Shown here: one piece after another, positions 23,277 through 36,490 of the stretch
How positions within the stretch are numbered: position 1 is the first letter of the stretch
Layout of the letters: each line of letters starts with the position of its first letter
Source: Trichobilharzia szidati
Lineage: Eukaryota; Platyhelminthes; Trematoda; Strigeidida; Schistosomatidae
Reading direction: 5' to 3'
DNA length: 64,000 bases
Assembly (NCBI GenBank): GCA_944472155.2
Contig: OX235271.1
Location: 91,897,256-91,961,255, forward strand
Program-made: the position numbers and the translations under genes
The notes under the pieces: model-generated
What the model was told of the DNA's origin: nothing
Databases searched by the model: none
Seen by the model: the letters and a program-made list of their open reading frames with translations, nothing else

Positions 23277-24645
23277 CTAAGTGATACACAAATAATTAAC
23301 GGATATAATTATCCACACTTACGACTAATTTTAAGCCGATTGTCCATAGTTAAAATGCTACGGAAAAATGTTTTAAGCATAAAAATCCTTCGGATGAATC
23401 AGTCCTTTACTACCTGACAAGAGGAAATGTAAAAAAAACACTATAGCGCAAAGTCACCATTAAACAGATATACAAAACAGAATAACACAATGGCTAGTAC
23501 CTATCTCCAGTAAAGCTGTGTGGTGACGATACCAATTGGCTTCTAGCTACTGGGTCTCGGGTCCGAACCCCTCTCCACCTACTTTAACCTAGGCAAGATG
23601 ATGTAATTATCTTACACAATAAAGTGTGACAGCCTGGGACATCAGAAATATGTTCCAACTAATTGAGTTCCAACCAACTAGGAGTTATATACATCAAGCA
23701 TTTCATTTTTCTTCTTTGGGGACACTTACCACAACATAATGAAAACACTAATAGCGTGGTTCAAACACGCTACGAAGCAGGTATTGGCCTGTCACTTTCC
23801 ACTACCTATCATGGGTACTCCAGAGAGCAGGAAACACAACACTCCACAGAAATATGCATACGGAAGATATGGAGTTTATGAAATCCTAAGCATCCTATTA
23901 CGTTACACATGAGAAGTAAATTTCCATCTTGTAAGTATATGTCTGCTCATCAATTATGTTATACGTGAAATTTATCTGATTTACTCACGTTTATATGTAT
24001 AAAATTTTCCTAAACTATGCTCATCTAATCCCACATTCACATACCAACAGATATATATAGTCATTTAAGTGCAGATTATATCCTCTTTATACATGTTAAT
24101 ATTCATTAATACGAGCCTGACAATCAGGTCGAATAAAATTCACTTCAAGCATTAATCAGCAGCATCCAATGATATATATTCATTGTCGTTTGTGATCGGT
24201 TAATTTATATAGAACTCTGAAAGATATCTGATGGACAACTATGCATCATATTTATGTCTATCATATACACATATGTTCTGAAATTTATTGCGATCACAAA
24301 TTACTTGGATATTCTCACTTTCGTTATTTGCAGACAGGTGACACTTTTCATTTCATTAAGACACATAATATGATACTAAATAAGTAGCTACTGTTCAAAT
24401 TTCTCCTATCATCACTAATGCTAGCCCTTAAGAATAAGGACAACTGGAGTAAAGTTCTAATTTTTCAATGATTTTGCTTTGCAAAACCAGTGCTGATACC
24501 CTAATAACTACTCGTCAAATGATGTGGACATATAACTGTAGGAATCAAAAAAAGTTGTCAAAAGACACACTTTTTGTTGGTAAGTCAGTGTTTTGAATTA
24601 CAATGGGAATTTTCAAACAAATGAAATTGTTGGCGAATTATATAT
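23277..24645. other. Upstream of PNPO; possible promoter region and a tRNA-like SINE-like patch
   Basis: 23515-23640 reads like a tRNA-derived head (GTGGTGACGATACC...GGGTCCGAACCCC) and may be another SINE. The rest is AT-rich and unassigned. No TATA or initiator could be assigned with confidence. Confidence 0.3.
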
Positions 24646-24647
24646 AT

Positions 24648-24822
24648 TTTTATTATAGCTTGATTCCATAAAGTACAACTATGGAATTTTCAGCATTTGC
24701 TATCGGTAGCCCAAATTTAGTAGGCCGACCATTGATATCGGGCGTGCGTCGATCGGGGATCGAACCCCAGACCATGTGACTGGTCGGCGAGCGTCTTAAC
24801 TGCTGTGCCACCGACGCAAGGG
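24648..24822 (-). mobile_element. tRNA-headed SINE (S3 head) with LINE C-type tail
   Basis: The minus strand begins TTGCGTCGGTGGCACAGCAG (box A), has GGTTCGATCCCCG (box B) and ends GCTGAAAATTCCATAGTTGT...TATGGAATCAAGC then TATAATAA. The head is the same as in the copies at 47963, 49738, 53845 and 57450, but the tail is that of the CR1/Jockey-like LINE rather than of the RTE. Confidence 0.75.
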
Positions 24823-26160
24823 GGCTTGAATGCTCGCTCTGTATCTTTATGTCCTCGATGAAATTTAAGGGCCAAAAAACGGTACACATGTATTTGATTT
24901 TGCAAATATACATTCAGAAACAAAACCCCACTGCTTTGACTTATTATTCGGATAACCTAAGCAGTTTCTTCAAATGTAACTCAGGTTGCTGTAAAAATAA
25001 ATATTTTATGTGAGTTGATTTCTGCATCTAAGAAAAACAACTTATAAAACTAAGTGAACTGCACAAAAAGTCACACCAGGAAATATATATATATATAGGC
25101 TACTTAAATTGGCACTAAACTCTCTGAGACAATGCAAAGCTGAAATACACATATATATAGTTTAGAAATTTACAAGCAACAACTAAAAGAAATAGTGAAT
25201 AGAGTACGGTAAATCAGTGAATAAAAAGATTATTTAGACATCTTTCAAGAAACGCAACTACCGACCGCGAATTTCTAAGTGTATAAAAATTCATCTTATC
25301 AAAAAAACCACAATTTTATTCAATTATCACCAATCACAGTTTTATAACATGATTTATTTCACTTTATCGAAATTTAATTCCAGAAAGAATTATGGGTAAC
25401 CGATCACATTTATGAAAAGAAATCTTCAAATAAATATCCAGATACCTTTCTTTTACCCTTTAATTAACTATTAGCTAATAATAATACGAACGAAACAATG
25501 ATGTAGTGTGACGAGGAGTCACTGCGCAGGGAAAAATAGCAGATGGTGATGAGCTTGTGCCTAAGAATCATTCGACGACAATGGCTCCAACAAAAAAGAA
25601 ATTCCACTGGATAGTATACATTCCGAATGACCGTCGAATATCACTTCGCCGTTACCAATGTGAATGCGAGAAGTGGACTGATTTTAAACTTATGAAAAAA
25701 GGCGTTTATCTACCGACTTAATGACTTGTGGCACAGAACAAAAACAGATGGCACACCAGAAATAATGCTGAAAAAACCTTTTCTGCTTAAAGGTGAATAA
25801 AAAAGGAAACAAGCTAGTCCCAACTTAGTATATGATACCGATGCATTTCAACAGACTCGGGGAAACGATATTTAAATCCACTGCCTTCCCAAGATTTATG
25901 CACGGATAATACTCATAAGGCTCACTCGCGTCATTGAACTAACGATTTTGAAAGTCTTCATTCTTCTTGGTCAGTAACAGGCCCCATGTATTTGAAATGA
26001 TCCTGAAAATTGTCTCGATTGAGTTTCCTCTATATCAGTATAGGAAGAACTCAAACGAAAAATGCGTTGGACTATTGGAACTTTCCAGTTTAAGTTATGG
26101 CGTAAGTGAGCATCAGCTATGGATTGAGGTCTGTTGAATGCCCACAATTTGTTATAGTAT
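24823..26160. other. Intergenic sequence, unassigned
   Basis: AT-rich with short AT runs near 25085 and 25150. No exon or known repeat was recognised. Confidence 0.35.
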
Positions 26161-26536
26161 CATAATGATATCATTATTAAGTACTGAATCGTACAGCAAC
26201 GATGCTGACAGTAATTTCGTGCTCCGTTTCAGTGAGGAAATTATCACCCATGCACTGAAGTTACCACCCATAAAACTTTGAGCGTACGACCTCCTAAAAC
26301 ATTTCAACATATTTCCCCATTATTCCAGTATTTTCAACGATTTGTCATCTCAGATAAATTATCCGGTCCTTACAATACGTTTAAGGTACAAAATCCACAA
26401 CTAGAGAGCATTCCTATTTAGATATATCTCGAAGATTCACTTCAAAGTTAACAAAGAGGGAAACATTTATGCTACGACCATTAACCTAGGACACACCATC
26501 TATTTTCATAAATCCACCAAAACCACCAAGGTCAAA
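26161..26536 (+). repeat. Left arm of a long inverted repeat (376 bp)
   Basis: Reads base for base, as far as could be checked by eye, as the reverse complement of 29975-30350. The outer end is CATAATGATATCATTATTAA, with a 16-bp palindrome ATAATGATATCATTAT. The inner end is CCAAGGTCAAA. Confidence 0.9.
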
Positions 26537-29224
26537 CAGTAGGAGTGTATGCGCAAATAGTAAACATGAAAAAAAAGTGTGAGTAGTAGTGATTGAGGTA
26601 ATAGTGAAGAATATAATAAGGCAGTGGAAATCACTGCCAAAATCTAATAAGCGTATATTAGTAGTGGCAGCTCAGTCGTCCAGAGCTAGTTTACTTTCTC
26701 AACAGGTGACTTCACACGCGTTGTGTTTGTATAATGGTCTAGACTTCTCTTAACGCTATCGACTGACAGAGCGGTGCCCATTTAAGGAGGCAATAACTTT
26801 TTTGGGTTGATGAACCATCAGGGGAAATAAATCATCTGCATGCATTTATTCCCCTTGATGAATTTAAATAGGGCAAAAACAACGTTTTTTCTGCCTTTTA
26901 GTGCGTAATTCAGTTAAGGTTGCACAAAAGTATACCAAGGTACCATTCTGGTACAACGTTCCGAACTGGTGCATTGGCCCATGCACCGTTGCACGCCATG
27001 ATGAGGTCATCCCTCGCTATTCGGTTGCTGGGGGTGTAGATATCCTGCTGTCTTAGTAGATCACACTTTCGACATTTCAGCCAGATGACAGATTTTGTAT
27101 CTCTCCTTTGTACCGTTTACGGGAGGTTTGTAACTCATTTTGTTGTTGGTGATAGTACGGGAGTAACGCTCAAGTCTCTAGTTGTTGCCACACGCATGTT
27201 CTATACACCTGTACAAAGAGCACGGAAGTAGAAGCTCTAAGATATCCATGCATTGAATGTGTTACATCAGTGACTTTGGCTGCGTCTAATGAATAGTTAG
27301 CATTTCCGTCAAACTGTCAGTCGGAAGTAACATTAGATGTTTTCCTGTCTCTGTGTGCAACAGATCGACTTCACATAAGCTATGTCAATATTAGTGGACA
27401 TAGAATGGGTGTCTTTTGGCCATAGCTACTCGAACTAGACCACTATTCGTTTGGGGCAGCAATCGCTGTCAATCGTAACAGACAAACATTATGACAGTCC
27501 ACCCGTCTGTATGACCTGAACTCACCTCTCGTTATTATCATGTGGTCACTGGTTCTTTTAATGTAAACTCCAGCCACTGGTGGTTGACACTGGATGAGTA
27601 TTGTATTCTGTTTCTTATATGTACGTCACTGTAATTCACTAACCACTTGGTTCCATACACCCATACTGTTTGGTATGTCTTTTTCTTTCCTTGAAGAACG
27701 TTGCCTTTGTATTGTTATCTTTGTGTTATTTTAATCACTCCTGTATATATCAGAAACATTTACGTTTGTGTTGAGTCACCTGAGTTCTAACTGAAATCAA
27801 GGCTAGACAGTGCATCACCAGTGCTGCTAGTGGGGACAAATATCTGTAAGCAAACTTGGTCCTACAATGAATATCCTGGCTGTGACGCTTTCTTCGTGGA
27901 TAGAGAGCCAGAGCGATATAATCAGAAGTATCGACATACATAACATAGCAGTTTGTTTGTGGATTTTCCTGGACTTTTAGTGTAACTAAATGTGAACTAA
28001 CTGATCAAACCGCCGCATAATTAGCTTTACTTTATTGGCCTGTTGTTCATAAATCTCTTACATGCCCATTTGTCTTTTTGTATTTCTCGTGTTGATGCTG
28101 AGTTGATAATTATATGCACAAACAGTGTTCTGAATTCAGGAGAGTTTGGTGTTTTACAGGTCAGTGTGTGCCTTTGGTAACAGCCCTTCTCCAATTTCCG
28201 GAGTTACTAGTTTACCGAAAGATACCAGACCTCAGTCTTCGACTGGAGTTGGAATTACCGAAATGAAACTAAGTAATCAGCTTAATGCCTGAACTTGTGC
28301 TCCAAAATTGGGGAAGGGGTAGCTTGATATGCATTCATTCACCTCTTAGACTACTAATGATTTACGCACTACATACGAAGTAGCTAACAGAGAGTGGTCG
28401 TTGTTCATTTCACTACAGATTATTGAAATGCTGTCTGAAGCTCACGATACAGTCTTCCGCAATTGGAAGTCCAATATCTCATCCCTCATTTTGTGAGGAT
28501 GTTCCTTCTATCAATTTATTTGCAGCTTCTTACCGTCTCAGGCTACCTTTTCTTGGTACTGGAACGTTCCATTGAAATAAGAAACAGTAGCTTTAGAAAT
28601 ACTTATTTCTTGTTAGTAAAGTTGGTCCATCCGTATTGCGATTAAAACCCATGATATTCATGAATGCCGGAATATCGCAGTCGACTGTCACCTACCCAGT
28701 GAACGAGTTTCTCGCTAATTACTATGAATTGATCCTGTTTATATGAAACTCACCACTGAGTATTCTGAAAGAAAACTTCATGATACACAGTTAATCTTCG
28801 TTCTCTTGAGCTCATCGTGATACGCCCATCGAGGAATTGTCACAAGTTAAATTCATCTTTCTGAGGGCGAAAGTATTTACCTGAAAAACAGGGCAGAATG
28901 GAAAACGCATAGAAGTTTGAACTTCTATTACATGCATCCATAAACCAGTACAATCAAAGACAGGATGCTGAAAGTTCAAGATTGTTGGAAACATACAAAA
29001 GGGTATTCACATAAGTTGTGAATTTATTGAGGAAGCTCATTTACATCAAAATCGGTGAGAATAACTTAGAGCTAGAAAAAATTCAACATTTGCTTAGAAA
29101 ATGTGTTGCTGTGTCAGCAAAGTCAGACGCAGATGCAAAACTGAACTTAATGAAACGTACTGTTGTTATTCCCTTGAATTCCGAGCGGAATATGGGGCTT
29201 CATTAGTACACCGCAATTTTCATC
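26537..29224. other. Interior of the long inverted repeat, unassigned
   Basis: About 3.4 kb separates the arms. No long open frame, transposase motif or familiar LINE sequence was seen between 26537 and 29224. Its base composition is more balanced than the AT-rich flanks in 26700-27550. The right part (29225-29700) is RTE debris. Confidence 0.4.
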
Positions 29225-29700
29225 CTGTTCTTTTTAGTCCTCTATAGACTGCACCCTGATTGCAATGGGCTCTCTCCTCCTCCTCAAACGATCTTCCGTA
29301 TATCTGTTTTTGGCGCCAGATTCGTTGTTGTTTGTTCGGGTTCCACTCCAATGCCTTGCACGTGATTTCACTCGGCGATTTCTCCTCGGCGTATTTGTTG
29401 GACGATACTTTATTGGTTGTTTTGATAGACTGTCAATGATCCCTGTTACGTATTCTTTCTGATCAACTATCTGATTGAGTCGAGGCAACTGTTAGTGAAG
29501 GTAAATAGCTTGTTGGAAATGCTTGCCGTACCAGATGTCTGAACCACTTCAGAAACACCGACTTGATACTAGTGCTGAGAATCCGAATCTTGGTCATCAT
29601 TCTGAGTTTAACAGATTTCCGAATTGATTTCACAGTAGTAGTGATGGTCTGTTTCGCCCTCCGATCTACCACTATCCAGCTTATTAGCCTGTAATTCTGC
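29225..29700 (-). mobile_element. RTE-like LINE A, strongly degraded 3' fragment
   Basis: Minus-strand readings KLRMMTKIRILSTSIKSVFL (compare RNKIRIFNTNVKSVLL), FRHLVRQAFP and SKQPIKYRPTNTPRRNR followed by SGTRTNNNESGAKN resemble the end of the RTE polyprotein in broken frames. Confidence 0.45.
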
Positions 29701-29974
29701 ACATAAACATGTAGTTAAATTTTTTAAACTTTATCTTTCAGAATGATGTTAAGCTTATATCGTACCAACGGAGAAACTGAAAACTGGTGTACAATAACTG
29801 TTCACATACAATCACTTCTTTCATGCTATTCTTTTGTGAAGTAAAAAGAAGAACATGGTTTTTCAGCAGATCATTTTCTCTTAACTGCTAAGACGTAAGC
29901 TGACTGTGAATCTAAATTTCTCATTTTCACAACAACAATTTGGCGCCAGAACGCCTTCTAGGGTTCTGAGATCA

Positions 29975-30350
29975 TTTGACCTTGGTGGTTTTGGTGGATT
30001 TATGAAAATAGATGGTGTGTCCTAGGTTAATGGTCGTAGCATAAATGTTTCCCTCTTTGTTAACTTTGAAGTGAATCTTCGAGATATATCTAAATAGGAA
30101 TGCTCTCTAGTTGTGGATTTTGTACCTTAAACGTATTGTAAGGACCGGATAATTTATCTGAGATGACAAATCGTTGAAAATACTGGAATAATGGGGAAAT
30201 ATGTTGAAATGTTTTAGGAGGTCGTACGCTCAAAGTTTTATGGGTGGTAACTTCAGTGCATGGGTGATAATTTCCTCACTGAAACGGAGCACGAAATTAC
30301 TGTCAGCATCGTTGCTGTACGATTCAGTACTTAATAATGATATCATTATG
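29975..30350 (-). repeat. Right arm of the long inverted repeat (376 bp)
   Basis: Inverted copy of 26161-26536, the same length. The similarity decays within about ten bases outside each outer end (ATAGTA-like on both sides), so a target-site duplication is not evident. Confidence 0.9.
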
Positions 30351-31384
30351 CTACTATTCTTTATCCTTCTTTATAACTTTTTGTTTATTCCAGGTTTTTA
30401 TTACTTGGATGTGATATGCTTTGGATTTGATGCCGTTGTAATGTTTTTCCGCAATTTATTCCTTGGTTTCTGAATTCCATAGTAAGAAGATTTTGGATAT
30501 CATCAGGTTTGTAAATTGAAAGTTGTTTAGTATTGTTTACGCGTATATTTCTTTTCTTCCTTCTTTTATTCGGTGCAAGTTTTTCCTTGACATAATACCT
30601 ATGATCCTACGTGGGTAACAAGTAATCGTTTTGTAACTTCTGTGGTAATCATTTTCTGTCCACTAAATTAAAAACGTCTGTGCCCTATTAGTGTTTTTAG
30701 ATCTTACCAATGGGTCTCTATGGTTACTGTGCATTGTGTTACGGAGTGATACGTAGTTCACTGTTGTGAAATGTGATACGGGCCGAATGATGCCAAAGGT
30801 GAATTTCGAACGTGTTGTTACCTAGTAGATGGAATGATATCATCACTAGACCTCCGTAGAAAAATATCTGAGTTGCCACATTTAATAATTGTCCTAAAAA
30901 CGAGGGAATAAGGATTTAGTGGTAGTATAATGAAAGAAAAACTATATAAGAGGACAATACGTGAAGTGCAGTTGTTGAGGGCTGATTAAGATTAGATGTG
31001 TCTGCATCACTGTGATCACTTTCGAACCGCGTCTCATATTCTCCATTGAGTGAAAGTCTTGACATTCCCAACTAGGTAACTCTCAACCCGTCAAATAACT
31101 CAGATTAATATTTCAAGACTCTACGGACTACTCCCACGTTTTGACCTCATCGTCCTGAACCTTTTATTTTTCTTTCACAATTCAACAGATGTTTTTTTCC
31201 ATACTACCGCCGTGTAATTATTTATCAAGTGTAGTAATGGGTTTTTAAGTATATGGAATGTTGCATTTCAGTAAGTGAATTTATCGTGAAACACCAGTTA
31301 CAGTAAGAGACTACTATACATTGTTCACTTTTCGGTGACTGATACTGATCGCAAGAGACGAGAAGGTTTCCAGCCATTGATTTA
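30351..31384. other. Intergenic sequence, unassigned
   Basis: AT-rich. No coding or repeat signal was recognised. Confidence 0.35.
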
Positions 31385-34300
31385 TTATATATTATTATTA
31401 TTGTTCCCTTGGGTTCCTAGTGGAACATAGGGCTTCAACTACACGTCTCCACTTGTTTCTGTCTTCTGCTGTACTTTTCACCTGCATCCATGTTAGTCCA
31501 TACTGTTTCAACTCTTCTTCACACGATCTCCATGTCACCCTTGGACGTCCCACTCGCCGCTTCCCTTTCGGGTTCCACTCGAGCATTGGCCTGACGCGGG
31601 ATGTCACCCAGCAGCCTCCTCAGCGAGTGTCCAATACATCTCCACTTTCTCCTGCACATATTTATGTGCCTAACTATTATTGATGCTTGTGTAAAAACAC
31701 ACAATATGAAAGAATTAAAGTAGGGTAACTGTTTTAATGCCTTCGTGAAGACATTCTAAAATAGTGCTGGGGAGTTTAAGATTCTGACGCAAATCCGGTT
31801 GATTATTCTCCTGCATATTTGTTGGGCGATTGGTTCTTGTTTTGTTTGTTCCCATAGTTTCTTGTTGGTGATTCTTTCCGGCCATCTGATCTTCAGTATA
31901 GAACGAAGACAGCTGTTGATAAAGGTCTGCAACAGGCTGTTGGAAATATTCTTTGTGACCCACCACAGTTTCTGATCCGTATAGAAGAACTGACTGACTT
32001 GACGTTTGTATTGAAAATCCGAATTTTGTTGTTGATGTTGAGTGACGAAGATTTCCAGATTGGTTTCAGGTTGATGAATGTGTTTCTCGCCTTCCCGATT
32101 CTCGATTTGACATCTTCGTCCGTTCCTCCTGTAGTTGAGACAATGCTCCCTAGATAAGTGAATGAAGTAACCTCTTTCAAATCCCTCCCGTTGATGGTGA
32201 TTGGCGCTGGATGTTGCTGCTGTTGTTGTTGTTGCTGTGGTTATTTTCATGACCTCCGTCTTGTCTATATTCACCTGGAGTCCTGTCTTTGCTGCTTCTT
32301 CGACCAGTTTGTCGGTTTTCGCTTGTGAGTCTTCGATTTTGTGTGACATCAAACATAAATCATCCACACGCGAAATCCAGGTCTTCTAGGTTCCTCACGT
32401 CGGTCCAGGATATCCCTGTCTTCTCGTTTCCCACTGTCTGACGCATAATCCAGTCCACTACAATTAGGAATATCATTGGTGATAATAAGCACCCTTGTCT
32501 GACTCCTGTGTTTCCTCCAAACGCCTCGCTGAGTTTTCCGTTGTGGATCACTTGACATGTGCCGTTGTCATACAGCTGTTGAATAAGGTTGATGAATATT
32601 TGGGGTACGCCGTAGTACTCGAGTAGTTTCCAAATTACTTCGCGGTCAACGCTGTCAAAAGCCTTCTCAAAGTCTATAAAGTTGAGGAAGAGGTTTGATT
32701 GCCATTCCATGCTTTGTTCGATGATAATGCGTAGAGTTGCAATTTGGTCAGAACATGATTTGCCTTTCCTGAATCCAGCTTGTTCTGGTCGGAGTTCTGT
32801 ATCCAGTGCGTCCTTTATTCTTTCCAGGATGATGCGACTCAGGATTTTACTTGGCGTCGACAGGAGCGTGATTCCTCGCCAGTTCTTGCAGAGTCCTAGG
32901 TCGCCCTTCTTTGGTAGTTTCACGAGGTAACCTTTCCTCCAGTCAGTAGGTACCTTTCCCTCCTTCCAGACCTTTTGCAATAATGGAGTCAGCATATCTG
33001 CTGTCGTTTCTGGGTCCGCTTTCAGTGCTTCAGGGGGTATTCCATCTGGTCCAGCTGCTTTTCCAGCTTTCAGAAGCTTGATTGCATTCAAGACTTCAGC
33101 TTTCGTTGGAGGATTGGTGTCAACTTGCAGTTGTGTACGTGCTGTTGTTGGTATTTCTGGACGGGTTGTAGGTGGTGGTCGGTTCAAGAATCCTTTGAAG
33201 TGGTCCGCCCATTGTTTAATCTGTCTTTCTTCTTTGGTAATTGGGTTCCCTTGGCTGTCTTTTATAGGTTTCACTTGTGTTGATCTCTTCCCGGATAGAG
33301 ACTTGGTTATCTGATATAGTGTCCTTAGGTCCCTTTTGCCTGCTGCCTTCTCAGCTTCAGTAGCCAGGTTGTCGTAGAATTGTCTTTTGTCCTTCCTAGC
33401 ACTTTTCTTCACTTCTTTGTCCAGTGCTGTGTAAGTTAGCTCAGCGTCTCTTTCTCTTGTCCGTCTTTGCATTGAATCATTTTCTCTTTCACCATTCTCC
33501 CCTCCTCTATTAGCTTCCAAGTGTCCGTTGAGAGCCATTCCTTGTCTTGTTTCTTCTTTCTTCCTAAAACCGTTGAACACCTTTCGTTGAAAATCACCTT
33601 CAGAGAGTTCCAATGGTCTTCCACGCATGATTCCTCAGTGGTGCCACGTAGTGTTTCCTGCTTTGCTCTGACAGTTTCAGTGAAAGTGTCCTTTGTGGTT
33701 GTGTCTTCAGTTTTTGGTGTTGAACTTGCATTGTGGCCTATCCCCAGGTATCCTCGAGGCTTTTAGCTTCACCTTGAAAGTCCCTCGTACTAGATAGTGG
33801 TCTGAACCCACATCTGCTCCTCTCCTCGACCTTGTGTCCAGTAGGCTCCGTCTCCACTTCCTTGAGATTGAAATGAAGTCTATCTGGTTTTTGGTGTGTC
33901 CATCTGGTGAAATCCATGTTGCCTTGTGTATATCCCTGTGTTTGAACACACTGCCACCAATCACCAAATCATTGAAGGCGCAGAAGTCTGAGAAGAGTTC
34001 ACCATTTTCGTTCATTTCACCGAGGGCCTCATGACCCATGGTGAGTTCTCTTCCTGTATTGTCTCCTCCCAGCTTCGCATTCATATCACCCATCAGAATT
34101 TTGATATCGCTTTTTGGGACGTTGTCCATTACTGCTTGTAGTTAACTGTAGAAATCCTCCTTCTTCTCTTGTTCTGAGACGTTTGTAGGCGCGTAGCATT
34201 GAATGATTGTAACCTTCCTTCCTTTTGAGTTGAACCTGGCTGTCATTATCCTGGAGGAGATTGGTTCCCACTGCATGAGAGCTTTGGCTGCTGTTGGTGA

Positions 34301-34520
34301 CATCATGATGGCTACTCCCTCGGTGTGCTCGTGATTGTCCTCTGGGTGACCGGAGTAGATTATTGTCTCTCCAGTTGGCAGTTGGCTCCTTCCACATCCG
34401 TTCCATCTACTCTCGCAGATTCCCAATACTTCTATTTTATATCTTCTCATTTCTGCGGCTACCTGGGCAGCCTTTCCAGTTTCGTACATTGTACGAATAT
34501 TCCACGTCCTCGTGTATACA
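31385..34520 (-). mobile_element. RTE-like LINE A, nearly full length but frameshifted
   Basis: The minus strand begins at TRTWNIRTMYETGKAAQV (about 34520), so the extreme N-terminus is missing. Endonuclease: EVLGICESRWNG, CYAPTN, ILMGDMNAKLG, NQIDFISI and VGSDHYLV. RT: KAGKAAGPDGIPPEALK, LPKKGDLGLCKNWRGITLLS, FRKGKSCSDQIATLR, FIDFEKAFDSVDREVIW and GVRQGCLLSPMIF. The C-terminal part includes SFTYLGSIVSTTGGTDEDVK and WKSSSLNINNKIRIF. Damage: CAA-to-TAA stop at 34144-34142, a frame change near 33700 and another near 33450, an extra 4 bases in the catalytic FADD at about 32365, a frame change at a CAA tract near 32220, and a 143-bp insert at 31664-31806. It ends in the family tail and a TAA-rich run. 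Confidence 0.9.
31664..31806. other. Short insert inside LINE A
   Basis: Interrupts the C-terminal coding region between QQICRR and RRKWRCIGH. It is flanked by nearly identical 15-17-bp sequences (TTCTCCTGCATATTT at 31805-31820 and TTCTCCTGCACATATTT at 31647-31663). No terminal inverted repeats were recognised. Confidence 0.6.
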
Positions 34521-35335
34521 TAGTAATAAATTATTTCATCACTTAGTAGATAACCTTACACATAAAGCAAAACCTTAATGATGATGTCAGTTATATGTCT
34601 GGATGGACGAAAATCCATGTCACAATAGCAAGCTGATGCAGTGTTGTTTGGGTTGGATTCTTTTTCATCTGAACAGACGTTTAAATATGTTGTTTGGTAT
34701 TCTGTTTACGTTTCATAAGAAAACTGGTACTTATTCCTCTAAGGGTTAATTTCATTTATGGTAGTAAGAAACATAATCATGTGTGTTTAGGCCCATTATT
34801 CAGCACTTTATATAAGGCCGTAAATGCTCCTTTTATTTTAATTAGGTTTTCACTGTCCACCAAATAGATTAAGATGTCAATATTCATTGATCTAGTTGCT
34901 CATTTCCTTAGCCACAGGGTTATGTATTCAAAAGTAAGTGGGAGTAAATTCTTTTGAGTACGGGTCTATGTAATTGGCTCTACAGGAGCAGTTAAGCTGT
35001 TATATACACAATGATATGGTTTTCATTCGTAATCTATCCCTGATAAATTGTTTTAACTTAAGTTTAGTTGATATTTGTGTCATCATGTATATCACTCTTC
35101 GGCTGCTCCATTTGTTATGGCTTCATTTTATCCACTGTATCTTGCTGCTTTATTTTATCAGTCTGTCTTGATATATACTTATTTGTAAAACTGTTGGGAT
35201 AACCTTTTCGAGAGAAAGTTATTTCCATTTTTTTAATTTCTTTATCGATACAACCATTGGAACATGCTAGTTTTATTATGTGACTGAGATAGTAAATTAA
35301 ATTTCGTTGTATAGCATTGGACACACTACCCACTT
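34521..35335. other. Intergenic sequence, unassigned
   Basis: AT-rich. No supported features. Confidence 0.35.
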
Positions 35336-35840
35336 TATTTATTTTTACTTGTTACAAAACAAACTTTGTACATTGTGGGCACCAAAAGATGCACCACACA
35401 AAATCTCTTAGTTTGTACGAGGGCTGAGAAACTGATTGGACGCTCAGACATGGTTGTCTTAAAGGGTGCCGCCCTTAGCCTTTGACTGGAAATCTGATCC
35501 ACAAGACAGAGGGGCAGCATGGAGAGCTGCACTCTCAGGGTTTCCGATGTCCAAACTGGGTTCCTGCACCATTCGATCCGTTTGAATTCTGAAGCTCATG
35601 TACACTTTAAGTTTGAAATCAGCGTTTTCCAGGTCTCGTAGGTTAACCTGCATATCCACCGGTCCAGTTGTAAGTGCCAGACGTTCGGATTCACTTTTTT
35701 ACTTCTGTGAGGAACACCCTTGACGTGTGAAGGCAGTGAATAAGACTTACGTGGTAGAGTTTATGAATGGGTGGTCACATGGAAGCATTTCTCGACCGTA
35801 TCATGAAGTTTATGGGGTTACTTCACATAGTTTTCCTGAA
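35336..35840 (+). repeat. Unclassified ~430-bp dispersed repeat (R1), copy 1
   Basis: Contains AACAAACTTTGTACATTGTG, GATTGGACGCTCAGACATGG, TGATCCACAAGACAGAGG, CATTCGATCCGTTTGAATTC and a downstream AATAAGACTTACGTGGTAGA. It matches copies at 43535-43825, 44525-44605 (fragment) and 48205-48695, all in the same orientation. It is not coding in any copy. Confidence 0.7.
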
Positions 35841-36455
35841 AATATTCACTCAACAGACTCATTTGACTTTTCAGGAAGAAGATTCGTAATATGCTATCGT
35901 AATATTCTGCGCAAGTAGGACGAACACACTGATGGATATTCTTGAGAACTTGTAGTAGTCCCCGTTCATTAGGTTATTTATCTCAAAGGATAAACGTATC
36001 TTCTACATAACGACAATAATATTTAAATTTATTCACCGTATCTCTAAACAGATTATTCTTATATTCCTACTCAGAGACATCAGCTAATAAGTGCCCAATA
36101 GAGAAATCCATCACAATGCCTTACATTTACTGAAGGCAACTTATGAATTGACAAATAAAAAAGATAATTGTGAGAATTGTTACTAGAATGCACCATAAAC
36201 GTTCTCTTTCTGTCAAATAGCAGATTTTATAAGTGAATGAACCGGATCATCCTCGGAAAACGCTAAGTTGGGATTGTGTAATGGTATGATCAGAAGTACA
36301 GCTTCACTTTGTCTGAAAAGTATTTTGTAGTATGTCACTAGTAAATGTATGAAGGTATATTCTTTAATATCAAAAAATAGAAGAGGAACTTTTTACGCAC
36401 AAATATATCTCCAGTATGTCTCTGATTAAAATAAAGTATCATTACTAACTAACCT

Positions 36456-36490
<35 letters not shown>

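Noticed and set aside
28463..29206. Candidate transposase frames within the long inverted repeat
   Set aside because: The frames are about 60 codons, without a DDE-type spacing or zinc-binding pattern.
32682..34034. Several plus-strand frames of 60-90 codons
   Set aside because: Antisense shadows of the RTE LINE coding strand.
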